6,144 nt of DNA, taken from assembly GCA_028291305.1 (NCBI GenBank), contig JAQGII010000151.1, positions 1 to 6,144 of the forward strand, in the 5' to 3' direction. Position numbers and translations under genes: made by a program. Of the stretch, positions 1 through 5,242 are shown piece by piece. This stretch comes from Caulobacteraceae bacterium (GTDB taxonomy: Bacteria; Pseudomonadota; Alphaproteobacteria; Caulobacterales; Caulobacteraceae). The first letter of the stretch is position 1; every line of letters begins with the position of its first letter. Below the pieces are notes generated by a model that was not told the DNA's origin, made no database searches, and worked only from the letters and a program-made list of their open reading frames with translations.

Positions 1-336
1 CTGCGCAACCATGAGGCCATCGTCCTTACGCGGGGTGGCGGGCGTGATTCCTTCACGTTTCGAAAGGCCGACGCGGAGGCGCCCGTGTCTCTCCAGGGGC
101 GGTTGAAAGTCACCCAAGCCGAGGGGCTGCGGGAGGCGGTGATGTGCGACCTAGGGCTGGCGGTGGCCGCGGAGTGGCTATTCTCGCCCGAGCTGAAATC
201 CGGAAAGGTCGTGCCGATCTTGCAGGATTGGGCCTTGCCAACGACCAACCTATCCGCCGTCTACCCGACGGGCCGCCTCGCCAGCACCAAGGCCCGCGCA
301 TTCGTTTCGTTCGTCGAGCGGTGCATGGCGGCCTGA
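1..336 (+). CDS. LysR-family transcriptional regulator, C-terminal part (5' end outside window)
   Basis: The frame is open from base 1 to the TGA at 334-336 and gives 111 residues. The sequence reads as the second half of a LysR substrate-binding domain. It has a strand-loop segment (HEAIVLTRGGGRDSF), then GRLKVTQAEGLREAVMCDLGLAVAAEW, the usual hydrophobic stretch that lines the effector cleft, and ends with the helix ending FVSFVERCMAA. The family (known): an N-terminal winged helix binds DNA and this domain senses a small molecule. The DNA-binding domain lies upstream of the window, so neither target nor effector can be inferred. The gene converges on the DUF2784-like gene with an 84-bp gap. 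It is not divergent from metE, so there is no positional reason to call it MetR. An ATG at 85 is internal to the domain and is not a likely start. Confidence 0.85.
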   Translation: MRNHEAIVLTRGGGRDSFTFRKADAEAPVSLQGRLKVTQAEGLREAVMCDLGLAVAAEWLFSPELKSGKVVPILQDWALPTTNLSAVYPTGRLASTKARAFVSFVERCMAA

Positions 337-420
337 CCTCGGTCCCGCGGCAACGCTGGCGCGAACGTCCGATTTCTGGAGCACTTTCGGAGTCCGCTCA
401 TGGCGCGATCCGGCCATCTC

Positions 421-813
421 TCAGTCCGACATGCGTGGCCGGCTCGTTGGCGGCACGATCCACCAAAGCGCTGCGGCGTAGACGCACACGAGCACGTAGA
501 TCGCGGTGAAGGCCCAGAGAGGCAGAGGCCAATAGATCACCCGGTTCACGAAGCCCACGATCAGGGGCGTACGGGTCTCCGCGCCGACCATAGTCTCCTG
601 CATAATCGTGAGAATGCACGCCCGCCCAACAAGGGCCTGCAACGCCACCACGGCCAGCATGCCGAGATGAAGCAGGCGCCACCAGCGCACGCGCACGAAC
701 CCCCATCGCAGCCAGCCGCCCAGCGGAATGACGATCAGGCCGAGCACATTGAACGCGATCACGACCAGATGCGCGATCAGAACGGCCTCGGCGAGATTGG
801 TCTCAGATGCCAT
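421..813 (-). CDS. DUF2784-like small integral membrane protein
   Basis: This is a 130-residue protein starting at ATG 813-811 and ending at TGA 423-421. It has about three hydrophobic segments (residues 10-32, 46-63 and 93-119), separated by an Arg/Trp-rich cytoplasmic-type stretch (residues 34-47). The opening LAEAVLIAHLVVIAFNVLGL, the RWWRLLHLGML segment, and the short Cys-containing motif RACILTIMQ near residue 66 resemble the DUF2784 family of small membrane proteins, whose function is unknown. The assignment comes from remembered family features, not a search. No strong ribosome binding site precedes the start; the bases before it read cacgatctgcgc, so a weak site or leaderless start is possible. 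The gene stands alone and convergent to the LysR gene. A 10-bp perfect hairpin lies 32 bp upstream of its start. Confidence 0.75.
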   Translation of the reverse strand: MASETNLAEAVLIAHLVVIAFNVLGLIVIPLGGWLRWGFVRVRWWRLLHLGMLAVVALQALVGRACILTIMQETMVGAETRTPLIVGFVNRVIYWPLPLWAFTAIYVLVCVYAAALWWIVPPTSRPRMSD

Positions 814-844
814 GCGCAGATCGTGGTCCAGCAGGAAGCGTCAG

Positions 845-867
845 AAAAGGACCGCTCCGGTCCTTTT
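845..867. terminator. Perfect 10-bp hairpin upstream of the DUF2784-like gene
   Basis: The arms are aaaaggaccg (845-854) and cggtcctttt (858-867), with a 3-nt loop ctc. The A and T ends make it look like an intrinsic terminator in either direction: GC stem, then four Ts. On the plus strand the Ts are followed by a G run, so the U tract is short. It lies in the likely 5' leader of the minus-strand DUF2784-like gene (start at 813), where it could act as an attenuator. It could also insulate metE from minus-strand transcription. The structure is seen in the sequence; the role is inferred. Confidence 0.4.
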
Positions 868-1009
868 GGGGGCAGCGTGCCAGGGGCCGCGTTTTGAACT
901 CGGGTCAAAGGCCGCTTTGGGGCGCTGGCCAACGGCCGCCCCTGGCGGATTTCTCACCGCGGCGGCGGCCACGACGGCGCTGAAAGGCATGCAGCGCTTA
1001 ATGGCGAAT
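868..1009. other. Intergenic spacer, no gene seen
   Basis: This is GC-rich spacer between the minus-strand DUF2784-like gene and the metE regulatory region. It contains minor imperfect inverted repeats, for example tttga/tcaaa around 893-909 and ggggcg/cgcccc around 917-944. I see no convincing coding sequence on either strand. Confidence 0.4.
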
Positions 1010-1039
1010 CATATAAAGACATAAGGATATCTTTATATG
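1010..1039. promoter_or_regulatory. AT-rich palindromic operator candidate upstream of metE
   Basis: A perfect 10-bp inverted repeat, catataaaga (1010-1019) and tctttatatg (1030-1039), is separated by cataaggata. Inside it, ataaggatatctttat (1021-1036) is itself a palindrome centred on GATATC with one mismatch. The site therefore carries three related half-sites (ATAAAG, ATAAGG, and CTTTAT on the other strand). It stands out sharply from its GC-rich surroundings and ends 4 bp before the -35 box. It resembles operators of the ArsR-type methionine-cycle regulator SahR, as I remember them for proteobacterial met genes. The palindrome is certain; the regulator is an inference. Confidence 0.6.
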
Positions 1040-1043
1040 AATG

Positions 1044-1072
1044 TTGACATCGAATCCCTCCCGGTCTTGAAT
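1044..1072 (+). promoter_or_regulatory. Sigma70-type promoter of metE
   Basis: A perfect TTGACA -35 box (1044-1049) is followed by a 17-bp spacer and TTGAAT (1067-1072), which matches 4 of 6 positions of the -10 consensus. Transcription would start near 1079-1080, right where the cobalamin riboswitch begins, and this supports the call. The palindromic operator candidate lies immediately upstream. Confidence 0.6.
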
Positions 1073-1079
1073 GTCCGCG

Positions 1080-1262
1080 TCGAGGTTCTCTGGGGCGTCC
1101 GTCCTGGAGCTAAGAGGGAATTCGGTACGGCGCCTCGGCGCCCATGCCGAAGCTGCCCCCGCAACTGTGAACGGCGAGCCTAAGCCCATCTCTTGCCACT
1201 GACGCTGTACGCGTTGGGAAGGCGGGGCGCAGGCGTCGACCCGTGAGCCAGGAGACCTGCCC
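1080..1262 (+). ncRNA. Cobalamin (B12) riboswitch, aptamer domain, in the metE leader
   Basis: The conserved blocks appear in the right order: AAGAGGGAA followed by ttcggt (1112-1126), GCTGCCCCCGCAACTGT (1152-1168), the CCACTG element (1196-1201), the gggaaggcgggg segment (1215-1227), and the B12 box agccaggagacctgcc (1246-1261). The closing helix pairs ggttctc (1084-1090) with gagacc (1253-1257 region). This family binds adenosyl- or other cobalamins and lowers expression of the downstream gene. Its place before metE is biologically sensible: with B12 present the cell can use the B12-dependent MetH and does not need MetE. The outer edges are approximate by several bases. Confidence 0.93.
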
Positions 1263-1379
1263 CGACAGATAACGTCCTCCGGCGGGGTGTCCGGGTTGGC
1301 CGCGGCTGCGTGCGACCGCTTGGCGGCCGCGCGCCTGCGCCTGCGTCCGCCTGGCCTCCGCCTTGCCTGAAAGGCCGCC
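1263..1379 (+). promoter_or_regulatory. metE: Riboswitch expression platform and metE ribosome binding site
   Basis: This 117-nt leader joins the aptamer to the metE start. The Shine-Dalgarno is gaaagg (1369-1374), 5 nt before the ATG. Two helices compete. Tggcggcc (1321-1328) is perfectly complementary to ggccgcca (1373-1380), which covers the end of the SD and the A of the AUG. Part of the same strand (gcggcc, 1323-1328) can instead pair with ggccgc (1298-1303). A shorter helix, ggcct (1353-1357) with aggcc (1372-1376), also masks the SD. There is no GC stem followed by a U run, so control at translation initiation is more likely than transcription termination. The pairings are read from the sequence; the switching mechanism is inferred. 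Confidence 0.5.
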
Positions 1380-3743
1380 ATGTCTGACCAAGTCCAAGTC
1401 GCCACCCTCGGCTTCCCCCGCATCGGGCCTCGCCGCGCCCTAAAGACAGCGCTCGAGGACTATTGGTCCGCCCGCATCGGGGGCGACGCGCTCCTGGCGA
1501 CCGCGGCGCAGTTACGCAGGCAGGCGTGGGACCGCCAGAAAGCCCTGGGCGCAGACATCGTCCCGTCCAACGACTTTTCCCTTTACGACCACGTTCTAGA
1601 CGCTTGCGTGATGGTGGGCGCCGTCCCGGCCGCCTATGCCCATCTGTCTGGTTTGGACGCCTATTTCGCCATGGCGCGCGGAACGTCGACTCCGCGCGGG
1701 GAGGGCGGCTGCTGCGGCCATGAACACGCGGACGGGGAGGGGACGCCGGCGCTGGAAATGACCAAGTGGTTTGACACCAACTATCATTACCTGACCCCGG
1801 AACTGGCCGATGGGCAGACCTTCTCGCTGCAATCGGCCAAGCCCGTCGACGAGTTCCTTGAGGCCAAGGCGCAGGGGTTACACACGCGTCCCGTGCTGCT
1901 GGGGCCGGTCAGCTTCCTCAAGCTCAGCAAGAGCCGCTCGCCCGAACTGGAACCGCTGGGCTTTCTGACCGAACTGCTGCCTGTCTACGCAGAGGTGCTG
2001 CGCCGGCTCGTGGATGCCGGCGCCGATTGGGTGCAGCTGGACGAGCCCTGCTTGGTGCTGGATCTGAGTGACCGCGAGCGCGCGGCTCTCCAGCAAGCCT
2101 ACGGAGTCCTATCGGCCGCCGCGCCGGGCTTGAAAATCATGCTGACCAGCTATTTTGGCGGGCTGGGCGACAATCTGGACTGCGTCGCGTCCCTGCCGGT
2201 CCAAGGTCTGCATATCGATCTTGTCCGGGCGCCCGAACAGTTGGCGCCGGTGCTGGAAGCGGTTCGCGAGGACCTCATCCTGTCGCTCGGCGTCATCGAC
2301 GGCCGCAATGTGTGGCGCGCCGATCTTGAGACCATCCTGGACCGTCTGGAGCCGGTCGTCGCCCGCCGGGGCGCGGGTCGCGTCATCCTGGCCCCCTCCT
2401 GCTCGCTTCTTCATGTCCCCCTCGATCTCAAGATCGAAGCGGACCTCGACGCCGAGTTGAAGAGCTGGTTGGCCTTCGCCGTGCAGAAGGTCGAAGAACT
2501 GGCTGTGCTGGCCCAGGCCATCAACGCGGGTCGTCAGAGCGTCGCGGACCCGCTGTCCGCGTCCGCAAGGGCCAGGACGGCCCGATGGAATTCCCGCCGG
2601 ATCCACGACCCCGCTGTCCAGGCACGGCTTGCCACTCGACTGGACTCGGCGCAGCGCGCCACGCCCCTGGCTGAACGGCGCAAGCTGCAAGCGGAGCGCC
2701 TCGGCTTGCCGCCTTTGCCCACGACGACGATCGGCTCCTTCCCGCAGACCCAGGCCCTGCGCCAGGCCCGGGCCGGCCGCAACAAGGGCGTCCTGAGCGA
2801 GGCCGACTATGTTGTGTTCCTGCGCGAAGAGACGGCCCGCGCCATAAGATGGCAGGAGGAGATCGGGCTCGATGTGCTGGTTCACGGCGAATTCGAGCGC
2901 AACGACATGGTGCAGTATTTTGGGGAGCAGCTCTCGGGCTTCGCCTTCACCCAACATGGCTGGGTCCAATCGTATGGGTCGCGCTGTGTCCGGCCGCCGA
3001 TCCTCTACGGCGACGTCTCACGTCCGAAGCCGATGACCGTCGACTGGTGGCGCTACGCGCAGTCTCTGACGGACAAGCCGGTGAAGGGCATGCTGACCGG
3101 GCCGGTGACGATCCTCAACTGGTCCTTCGTGCGAGACGATATCCCCAGGTCCCTGGCGTGCCGCCAGATCGCCCTGGCCGTCCGGGATGAAGTCAACGAT
3201 CTCGAAGCCGCGGGGGCCAAGATGATCCAGATCGACGAGGCGGCGCTCAGGGAAGGTCTGCCGCTGCGCCGGTCAGGCTGGGTCGACTATCTCGATTGGG
3301 CGGTGGCGTGTTTCCGGTTGGCCTCTGCCGGGGTCGGCGAGGCCGCCCAGATCCACACCCACATGTGCTATTCGGAGTTCAACGACATCATCGGCGCCAT
3401 TGGCGCCATGGACGCCGATGTCATCTCCATCGAGACGGCGCGGTCCAAGATGGAGCTGCTCGACGCCTTCGCCGAGGAGGCCTACCAGGCTGATATCGGC
3501 CCGGGCGTCTACGACATCCATTCACCCCGCATCCCTTCCGTCACGGAGATGATGGAGCTTCTCGACGCCGCGCGACAGCGCCTGTCGCCGCAGCAGCTGT
3601 GGGTCAATCCCGATTGCGGCCTGAAGACGCGGGGCTGGCCTGAAACCAAGGCGGCCCTGATCAACATGGTCGAAGCCGCCAAAGCGATGCGCGCCGCCCT
3701 GGATGAGGCAGCGGCCGCTGCGCACGAATTGGCGTCAGCCTAG
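1380..3743 (+). CDS. metE: Cobalamin-independent methionine synthase MetE (5-methyltetrahydropteroyltriglutamate--homocysteine methyltransferase)
   Basis: MetE transfers the methyl group of 5-methyltetrahydropteroyl-triglutamate to homocysteine, making methionine in the cytoplasm. The protein has 787 residues; E. coli MetE has 753. It begins with the family signature TLGFPRIGPRRALKTALEDYW (residues 9-29). The N-terminal barrel includes EMTKWFDTNYHYL (about 126-138). The C-terminal catalytic barrel starts near LPTTTIGSFPQT (about 446-457). Zinc ligands His661 and Cys663 (IHTHMCY), Glu685 (ISIET) and Cys746 (VNPDCGLKTRGW) are all present. So are Asp619 and Glu625 of the substrate-binding QIDEAALREGLPLR, and His714 (YDIHSP), the likely proton donor. 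The start is ATG 1380 with gaaagg 5 nt upstream. Oddities are a Gly-rich Cys/His segment at residues 101-123 and an Ala-rich C-terminal tail. The gene is monocistronic, behind a B12 riboswitch. Confidence 0.98.
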   Translation: MSDQVQVATLGFPRIGPRRALKTALEDYWSARIGGDALLATAAQLRRQAWDRQKALGADIVPSNDFSLYDHVLDACVMVGAVPAAYAHLSGLDAYFAMARGTSTPRGEGGCCGHEHADGEGTPALEMTKWFDTNYHYLTPELADGQTFSLQSAKPVDEFLEAKAQGLHTRPVLLGPVSFLKLSKSRSPELEPLGFLTELLPVYAEVLRRLVDAGADWVQLDEPCLVLDLSDRERAALQQAYGVLSAAAPGLKIMLTSYFGGLGDNLDCVASLPVQGLHIDLVRAPEQLAPVLEAVREDLILSLGVIDGRNVWRADLETILDRLEPVVARRGAGRVILAPSCSLLHVPLDLKIEADLDAELKSWLAFAVQKVEELAVLAQAINAGRQSVADPLSASARARTARWNSRRIHDPAVQARLATRLDSAQRATPLAERRKLQAERLGLPPLPTTTIGSFPQTQALRQARAGRNKGVLSEADYVVFLREETARAIRWQEEIGLDVLVHGEFERNDMVQYFGEQLSGFAFTQHGWVQSYGSRCVRPPILYGDVSRPKPMTVDWWRYAQSLTDKPVKGMLTGPVTILNWSFVRDDIPRSLACRQIALAVRDEVNDLEAAGAKMIQIDEAALREGLPLRRSGWVDYLDWAVACFRLASAGVGEAAQIHTHMCYSEFNDIIGAIGAMDADVISIETARSKMELLDAFAEEAYQADIGPGVYDIHSPRIPSVTEMMELLDAARQRLSPQQLWVNPDCGLKTRGWPETKAALINMVEAAKAMRAALDEAAAAAHELASA

Positions 3744-3750
3744 CGGCGTG

Positions 3751-3782
3751 GTCGGCGCGGGTTGCGACAGCCGCGCGCCGAC
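3751..3782 (+). terminator. Terminator-like hairpin after metE
   Basis: A 9-bp GC-only-style stem, gtcggcgcg (3751-3759) with cgcgccgac (3774-3782) and a 14-nt loop, starts 8 bp after the metE stop codon. The following bases, cgtcttctgg, are only modestly T-rich. It could be a weak intrinsic terminator or an RNA-stabilising 3' hairpin. Its position immediately after metE supports the role. Confidence 0.5.
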
Positions 3783-3883
3783 CGTCTTCTGGCGTCTCGG
3801 CTGTCCAGCGTTTTGGCCAGGCGACCTTCGCGGACGGTGCACCGCCGATTCCCCGAAAAACCGCCCCGCTATGCGCCTGTAGG

Positions 3884-3902
3884 CTGCTTACCCCTGCTTA
3901 CC
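3884..3902. repeat. Short tandem direct repeat
   Basis: ctgcttacc occurs twice (3884-3892 and 3894-3902), giving a 10-nt period. Around it, aggctgc (3881-3887) is mirrored as the inverted copy gcagcct (3914-3920). The repeats lie about 80-100 bp from the tRNA-Thr remnant, where arm-type integrase binding sites would be found at an attachment site. That function is speculative. Confidence 0.35.
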
Positions 3903-3927
3903 TGGGATTCACGGCAGCCTGAAAGCG

Positions 3928-3956
3928 CTTAGGCGACCCTTTCGGATCGCCCTAAG
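3928..3956 (-). terminator. Hairpin downstream of the tRNA-Thr remnant
   Basis: cttaggcga (3928-3935 region) pairs with tcgccctaag (3947-3956) with one bulged base and a loop of about 11 nt. Read on the minus strand, it lies about 24 bp after the 3' end of the tRNA-like sequence and is followed by cgctttcag. It could be the terminator of the original tRNA gene. The U run is weak. Confidence 0.35.
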
Positions 3957-3957
3957 T

Positions 3958-3972
3958 CGTTGAAGTTCAACG
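3958..3972. repeat. 15-bp perfect odd palindrome next to the tRNA remnant
   Basis: cgttgaa and ttcaacg flank a single central g (3965). The palindrome ends 7 bp from the 3' end of the tRNA-Thr remnant. It could be a protein-binding site or a core-type recombinase site; nothing further can be said from sequence. Confidence 0.45.
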
Positions 3973-3979
3973 GTGTTGC

Positions 3980-4025
3980 TGCGCCGGGCAGGATTGAACT
4001 GCCGACCTCAGCCTTACCAAGGATG
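3980..4025 (-). tRNA. tRNA-Thr(GGT) 3' half, truncated remnant
   Basis: On the minus strand, 4025 to 3980 reads as the anticodon arm, variable loop, T arm and acceptor 3' strand of a tRNA. The anticodon stem 5' strand is catcc (4025-4021). The loop is TTGGTAA (4020-4014) with anticodon GGT (4018-4016), then ggctg, variable loop aggtc, T stem ggcag, loop TTCAATC, T stem ctgcc, and cggcgca. The anticodon-to-T-arm part closely matches known bacterial tRNA-Thr(GGT). No matching acceptor 5' strand (it would be tgcgccg) lies at the right distance upstream. The region reading tagcccagg is at best a degenerate D arm. The anticodon stem has one T/C mismatch, and no CCA follows (gcaac instead). It is therefore a broken copy, perhaps an attachment-site duplication. 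Confidence 0.75.
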
Positions 4026-4195
4026 CGGCGGCGGGCGGCCTGGGCTAAGACAGTTCTTGGCGTGGCATCGACTCCAGGCAGCGGCAATTTCGCACGCACG
4101 CCATCGTACCCAAATTCACCGGACCAGTTTTCCGACTAGTCCGGCAAGGCCGGAGCCGTCCACCTTAATCCTTTGTTTTTATTAAGGACTTTGGT
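4026..4195. other. Non-coding stretch with hairpins between tRNA remnant and IS
   Basis: No gene is visible. Three inverted repeats are present: ggaccag/ctagtcc (4121-4127 and 4135-4142 region, one mismatch), tccggc-aag-gccgga (4140-4154), and ccttaat/attaagg (4163-4169 and 4181-4187) around an 11-nt T-rich loop. The last lies 8 bp before the IS left end and may have been the original target region or a terminator. The composition is more AT-rich than the metE region. Confidence 0.4.
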
Positions 4196-4219
4196 GGTGC
4201 TGTCAGTCCAACGGCAACT
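4196..4219 (+). repeat. IS6 left terminal inverted repeat
   Basis: This starts GGTGCTGTCAG and pairs with 5007-5030. The transposase stop codon (4203-4205 on the minus strand) lies inside this repeat, so the coding sequence runs to within 7 bp of the IS end. Confidence 0.8.
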
Positions 4220-4976
4220 CGTCTCCAGTGGACGCAGGTCGGGCAGGGGGCGTCCGGCCTCTGGCCATGAGGGATTGCCACTCCGCCAGGGCGGCTGAGC
4301 GGTTGGCCTTGTAGGTCTCTCTGTTGGTGAGGTGACGTTCCTGGTTGAAGTGGTTGTGGACGGTGCCGTGCACCGAGGCGAATTTCTGGAGTGCCTTCAT
4401 CCTCCGAAATCGCAGCATGGCCCGTTCTCGTCGTCGGAAGGGCTGGTGTGAGTTCTCGGCCCTGTTGTTGAGCCAGCGCCCCACCTCCTGGTCTTCGGCA
4501 TTGCCGATCTCATTGAGGGCCGCGCCGTAGGAGCGCAGGCCGTCGGTGACGATGGCCTTGGGCTGGCCGTGGCGCTTCATCATCCGCTTGATGAACTTCA
4601 GCGCCGCGGCCTTGTCGCGGGTCTTGCTGGCGAAGGATTCTAGCACCTCGCCCTCGTGATCGACGGCGCGCCAGAGGTAGTGCATCTCGCCGTTGATCTT
4701 CACGTAGACCTCGTCGAGGTGCCATCGCCAGTGGATGTGAGCCCGCATCCGGTCGACCCGCTTGCGGCGGATCTCGGCGGCGAACATCGGGCCGAACCTG
4801 TTCCACCAGAAGCGGACCGCCTCATGGCAGATGTCGATGCCACGCTCGTGCAGCAGATCTTCGACGTTGCGCAGCGACAGCGGGTATTTCACATACATCA
4901 TCACCACCAGGCGGATCACCTCGGGCGAGCTGTCGAAGTAGCGGAAGGGGTTGGGTGGCTTGTGGCGGCTAGGCAT
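4203..4976 (-). CDS. IS6-family DDE transposase
   Basis: The protein has 257 residues if it starts at ATG 4976-4974 (MPSRHKPPNPFRYFDSSPE). This start is chosen because IS6 transposases begin this way and because the in-frame ATG at 5156 lies outside the element; the 60 extra residues from there look non-coding. An N-terminal helical DNA-binding region (about residues 10-63) contains LSLRNVEDLLHERGIDICHE. The DDE catalytic triad is Asp88 (WHLDEVYVKI), Asp145 (IVTDGLRSYG) and Glu174 (NNRAENSHQPF), with the basic RRRERAMLRFRRMK following. The enzyme moves the element by copy-in/cointegrate formation. The frame is intact and no key residue is missing, so it may be active. There is no strong ribosome binding site. 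Confidence 0.95.
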   Translation of the reverse strand: MPSRHKPPNPFRYFDSSPEVIRLVVMMYVKYPLSLRNVEDLLHERGIDICHEAVRFWWNRFGPMFAAEIRRKRVDRMRAHIHWRWHLDEVYVKINGEMHYLWRAVDHEGEVLESFASKTRDKAAALKFIKRMMKRHGQPKAIVTDGLRSYGAALNEIGNAEDQEVGRWLNNRAENSHQPFRRRERAMLRFRRMKALQKFASVHGTVHNHFNQERHLTNRETYKANRSAALAEWQSLMARGRTPPARPASTGDELPLD

Positions 4977-5006
4977 GCCGGCCGCTTGGCACACGCACCC
5001 CGGCCA

Positions 5007-5030
5007 AGGTACCGTTGCGCTGACAGAGCC
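5007..5030 (-). repeat. IS6 right terminal inverted repeat
   Basis: Read inward, it begins GGCTCTGTCAGCGCAACGG. It lies 31-54 bp upstream of the transposase ATG, so the transposase promoter must lie in or very near this end. Confidence 0.8.
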
Positions 5031-5054
5031 AGCAGCGGCCTTACTCAAAAGCTC

Positions 5055-5184
5055 GGCTGGATGAGGCCCGGGGACTATGTCCGCGCCATCTGCGGACAAG
5101 CCGGCGACCGCACTGCGCAGCCTGGGGGCTCCGCGCGGAACCCAGGCTCGGATCAACCCAGCACTCTCGTTTTGGCTGGATGAG
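5055..5184. repeat. Pair of 11-bp direct repeats enclosing two hairpins
   Basis: ggctggatgag occurs at 5055-5065 and 5174-5184. Between the copies are two clean inverted repeats: gtccgc/gcggac (5079-5084 and 5092-5097, 7-nt loop) and agcctggg/cccaggct (5119-5126 and 5141-5148), the latter with a nested tccgc/gcgga. Neither hairpin is followed by a T run, so they are not typical terminators. The function is unknown. Confidence 0.45.
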
Positions 5185-5223
5185 AAGCGGCGGTCACGTC
5201 AGGTGGAATCGGCCATATCGGAT

Positions 5224-5242
5224 TCGAATGACACTCATTTCA
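5224..5242. promoter_or_regulatory. Weak Fur-box-like inverted repeat upstream of the receptor gene
   Basis: AATGA-CAC-TCATT (5227-5239) is a perfect 5-3-5 inverted repeat. It matches 11 of 13 positions of the centre of the classical Fur box (AATGATAATCATT), but the outer bases match poorly, giving 11 of 19 overall. A further cattatc half-site follows at 5241-5247. It lies about 130 bp before a TonB-dependent receptor gene, a class often iron-regulated. It should be treated as a candidate only. Confidence 0.35.

Larger units (their letters stand above)
4196..5030. mobile_element. IS6-family insertion sequence, 835 bp, complete
   Basis: The ends are 24-bp imperfect inverted repeats. The left end is 4196-4219 (GGTGCTGTCAGTCCAACGG, then caact); the right end, read inward on the minus strand, is 5030-5007 (GGCTCTGTCAGCGCAACGG, then tacct). 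They match at 18 of 24 positions. Beginning with GG, and with GGCTCTGT on the right, is typical of this family (IS6100 begins similarly), and 835 bp is a normal IS6 length. A single transposase gene fills the element. The 8-bp flanks (actttggt and agcagcgg) do not match, so no target duplication is visible. This can happen when recombination between copies or a deletion has removed one original flank. Confidence 0.88.

Noticed and set aside
1..336. MetR as the identity of the LysR-type regulator
   Set aside because: MetR is usually divergent from metE; this gene is over 1 kb away, points the same way, and lacks its DNA-binding domain in the window.
998..1423. 141-codon minus-strand open frame across the metE leader
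   Set aside because: It lies over the cobalamin riboswitch and the metE start, and its translation is Arg/Ala-rich low-complexity sequence with no recognisable domain.
2109..2969. 286-codon minus-strand open frame inside metE
   Set aside because: It is antisense to a conserved, fully explained metE, and long antisense frames are common in high-GC genes.
3973..4185. 70-codon plus-strand open frame after metE
   Set aside because: It runs antisense through the tRNA-Thr remnant and hairpins, and has no ribosome binding site or domain.
4977..5156. 60-residue N-terminal extension of the transposase to the ATG at 5156
   Set aside because: It starts outside the IS right end at 5030; IS6 transposases of this type begin at MPSRHKPPNP, and the extension looks like translated non-coding DNA.
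3751..5184. CRISPR array
   Set aside because: The repeats here are 9-11 bp, only two copies each, and unevenly spaced.
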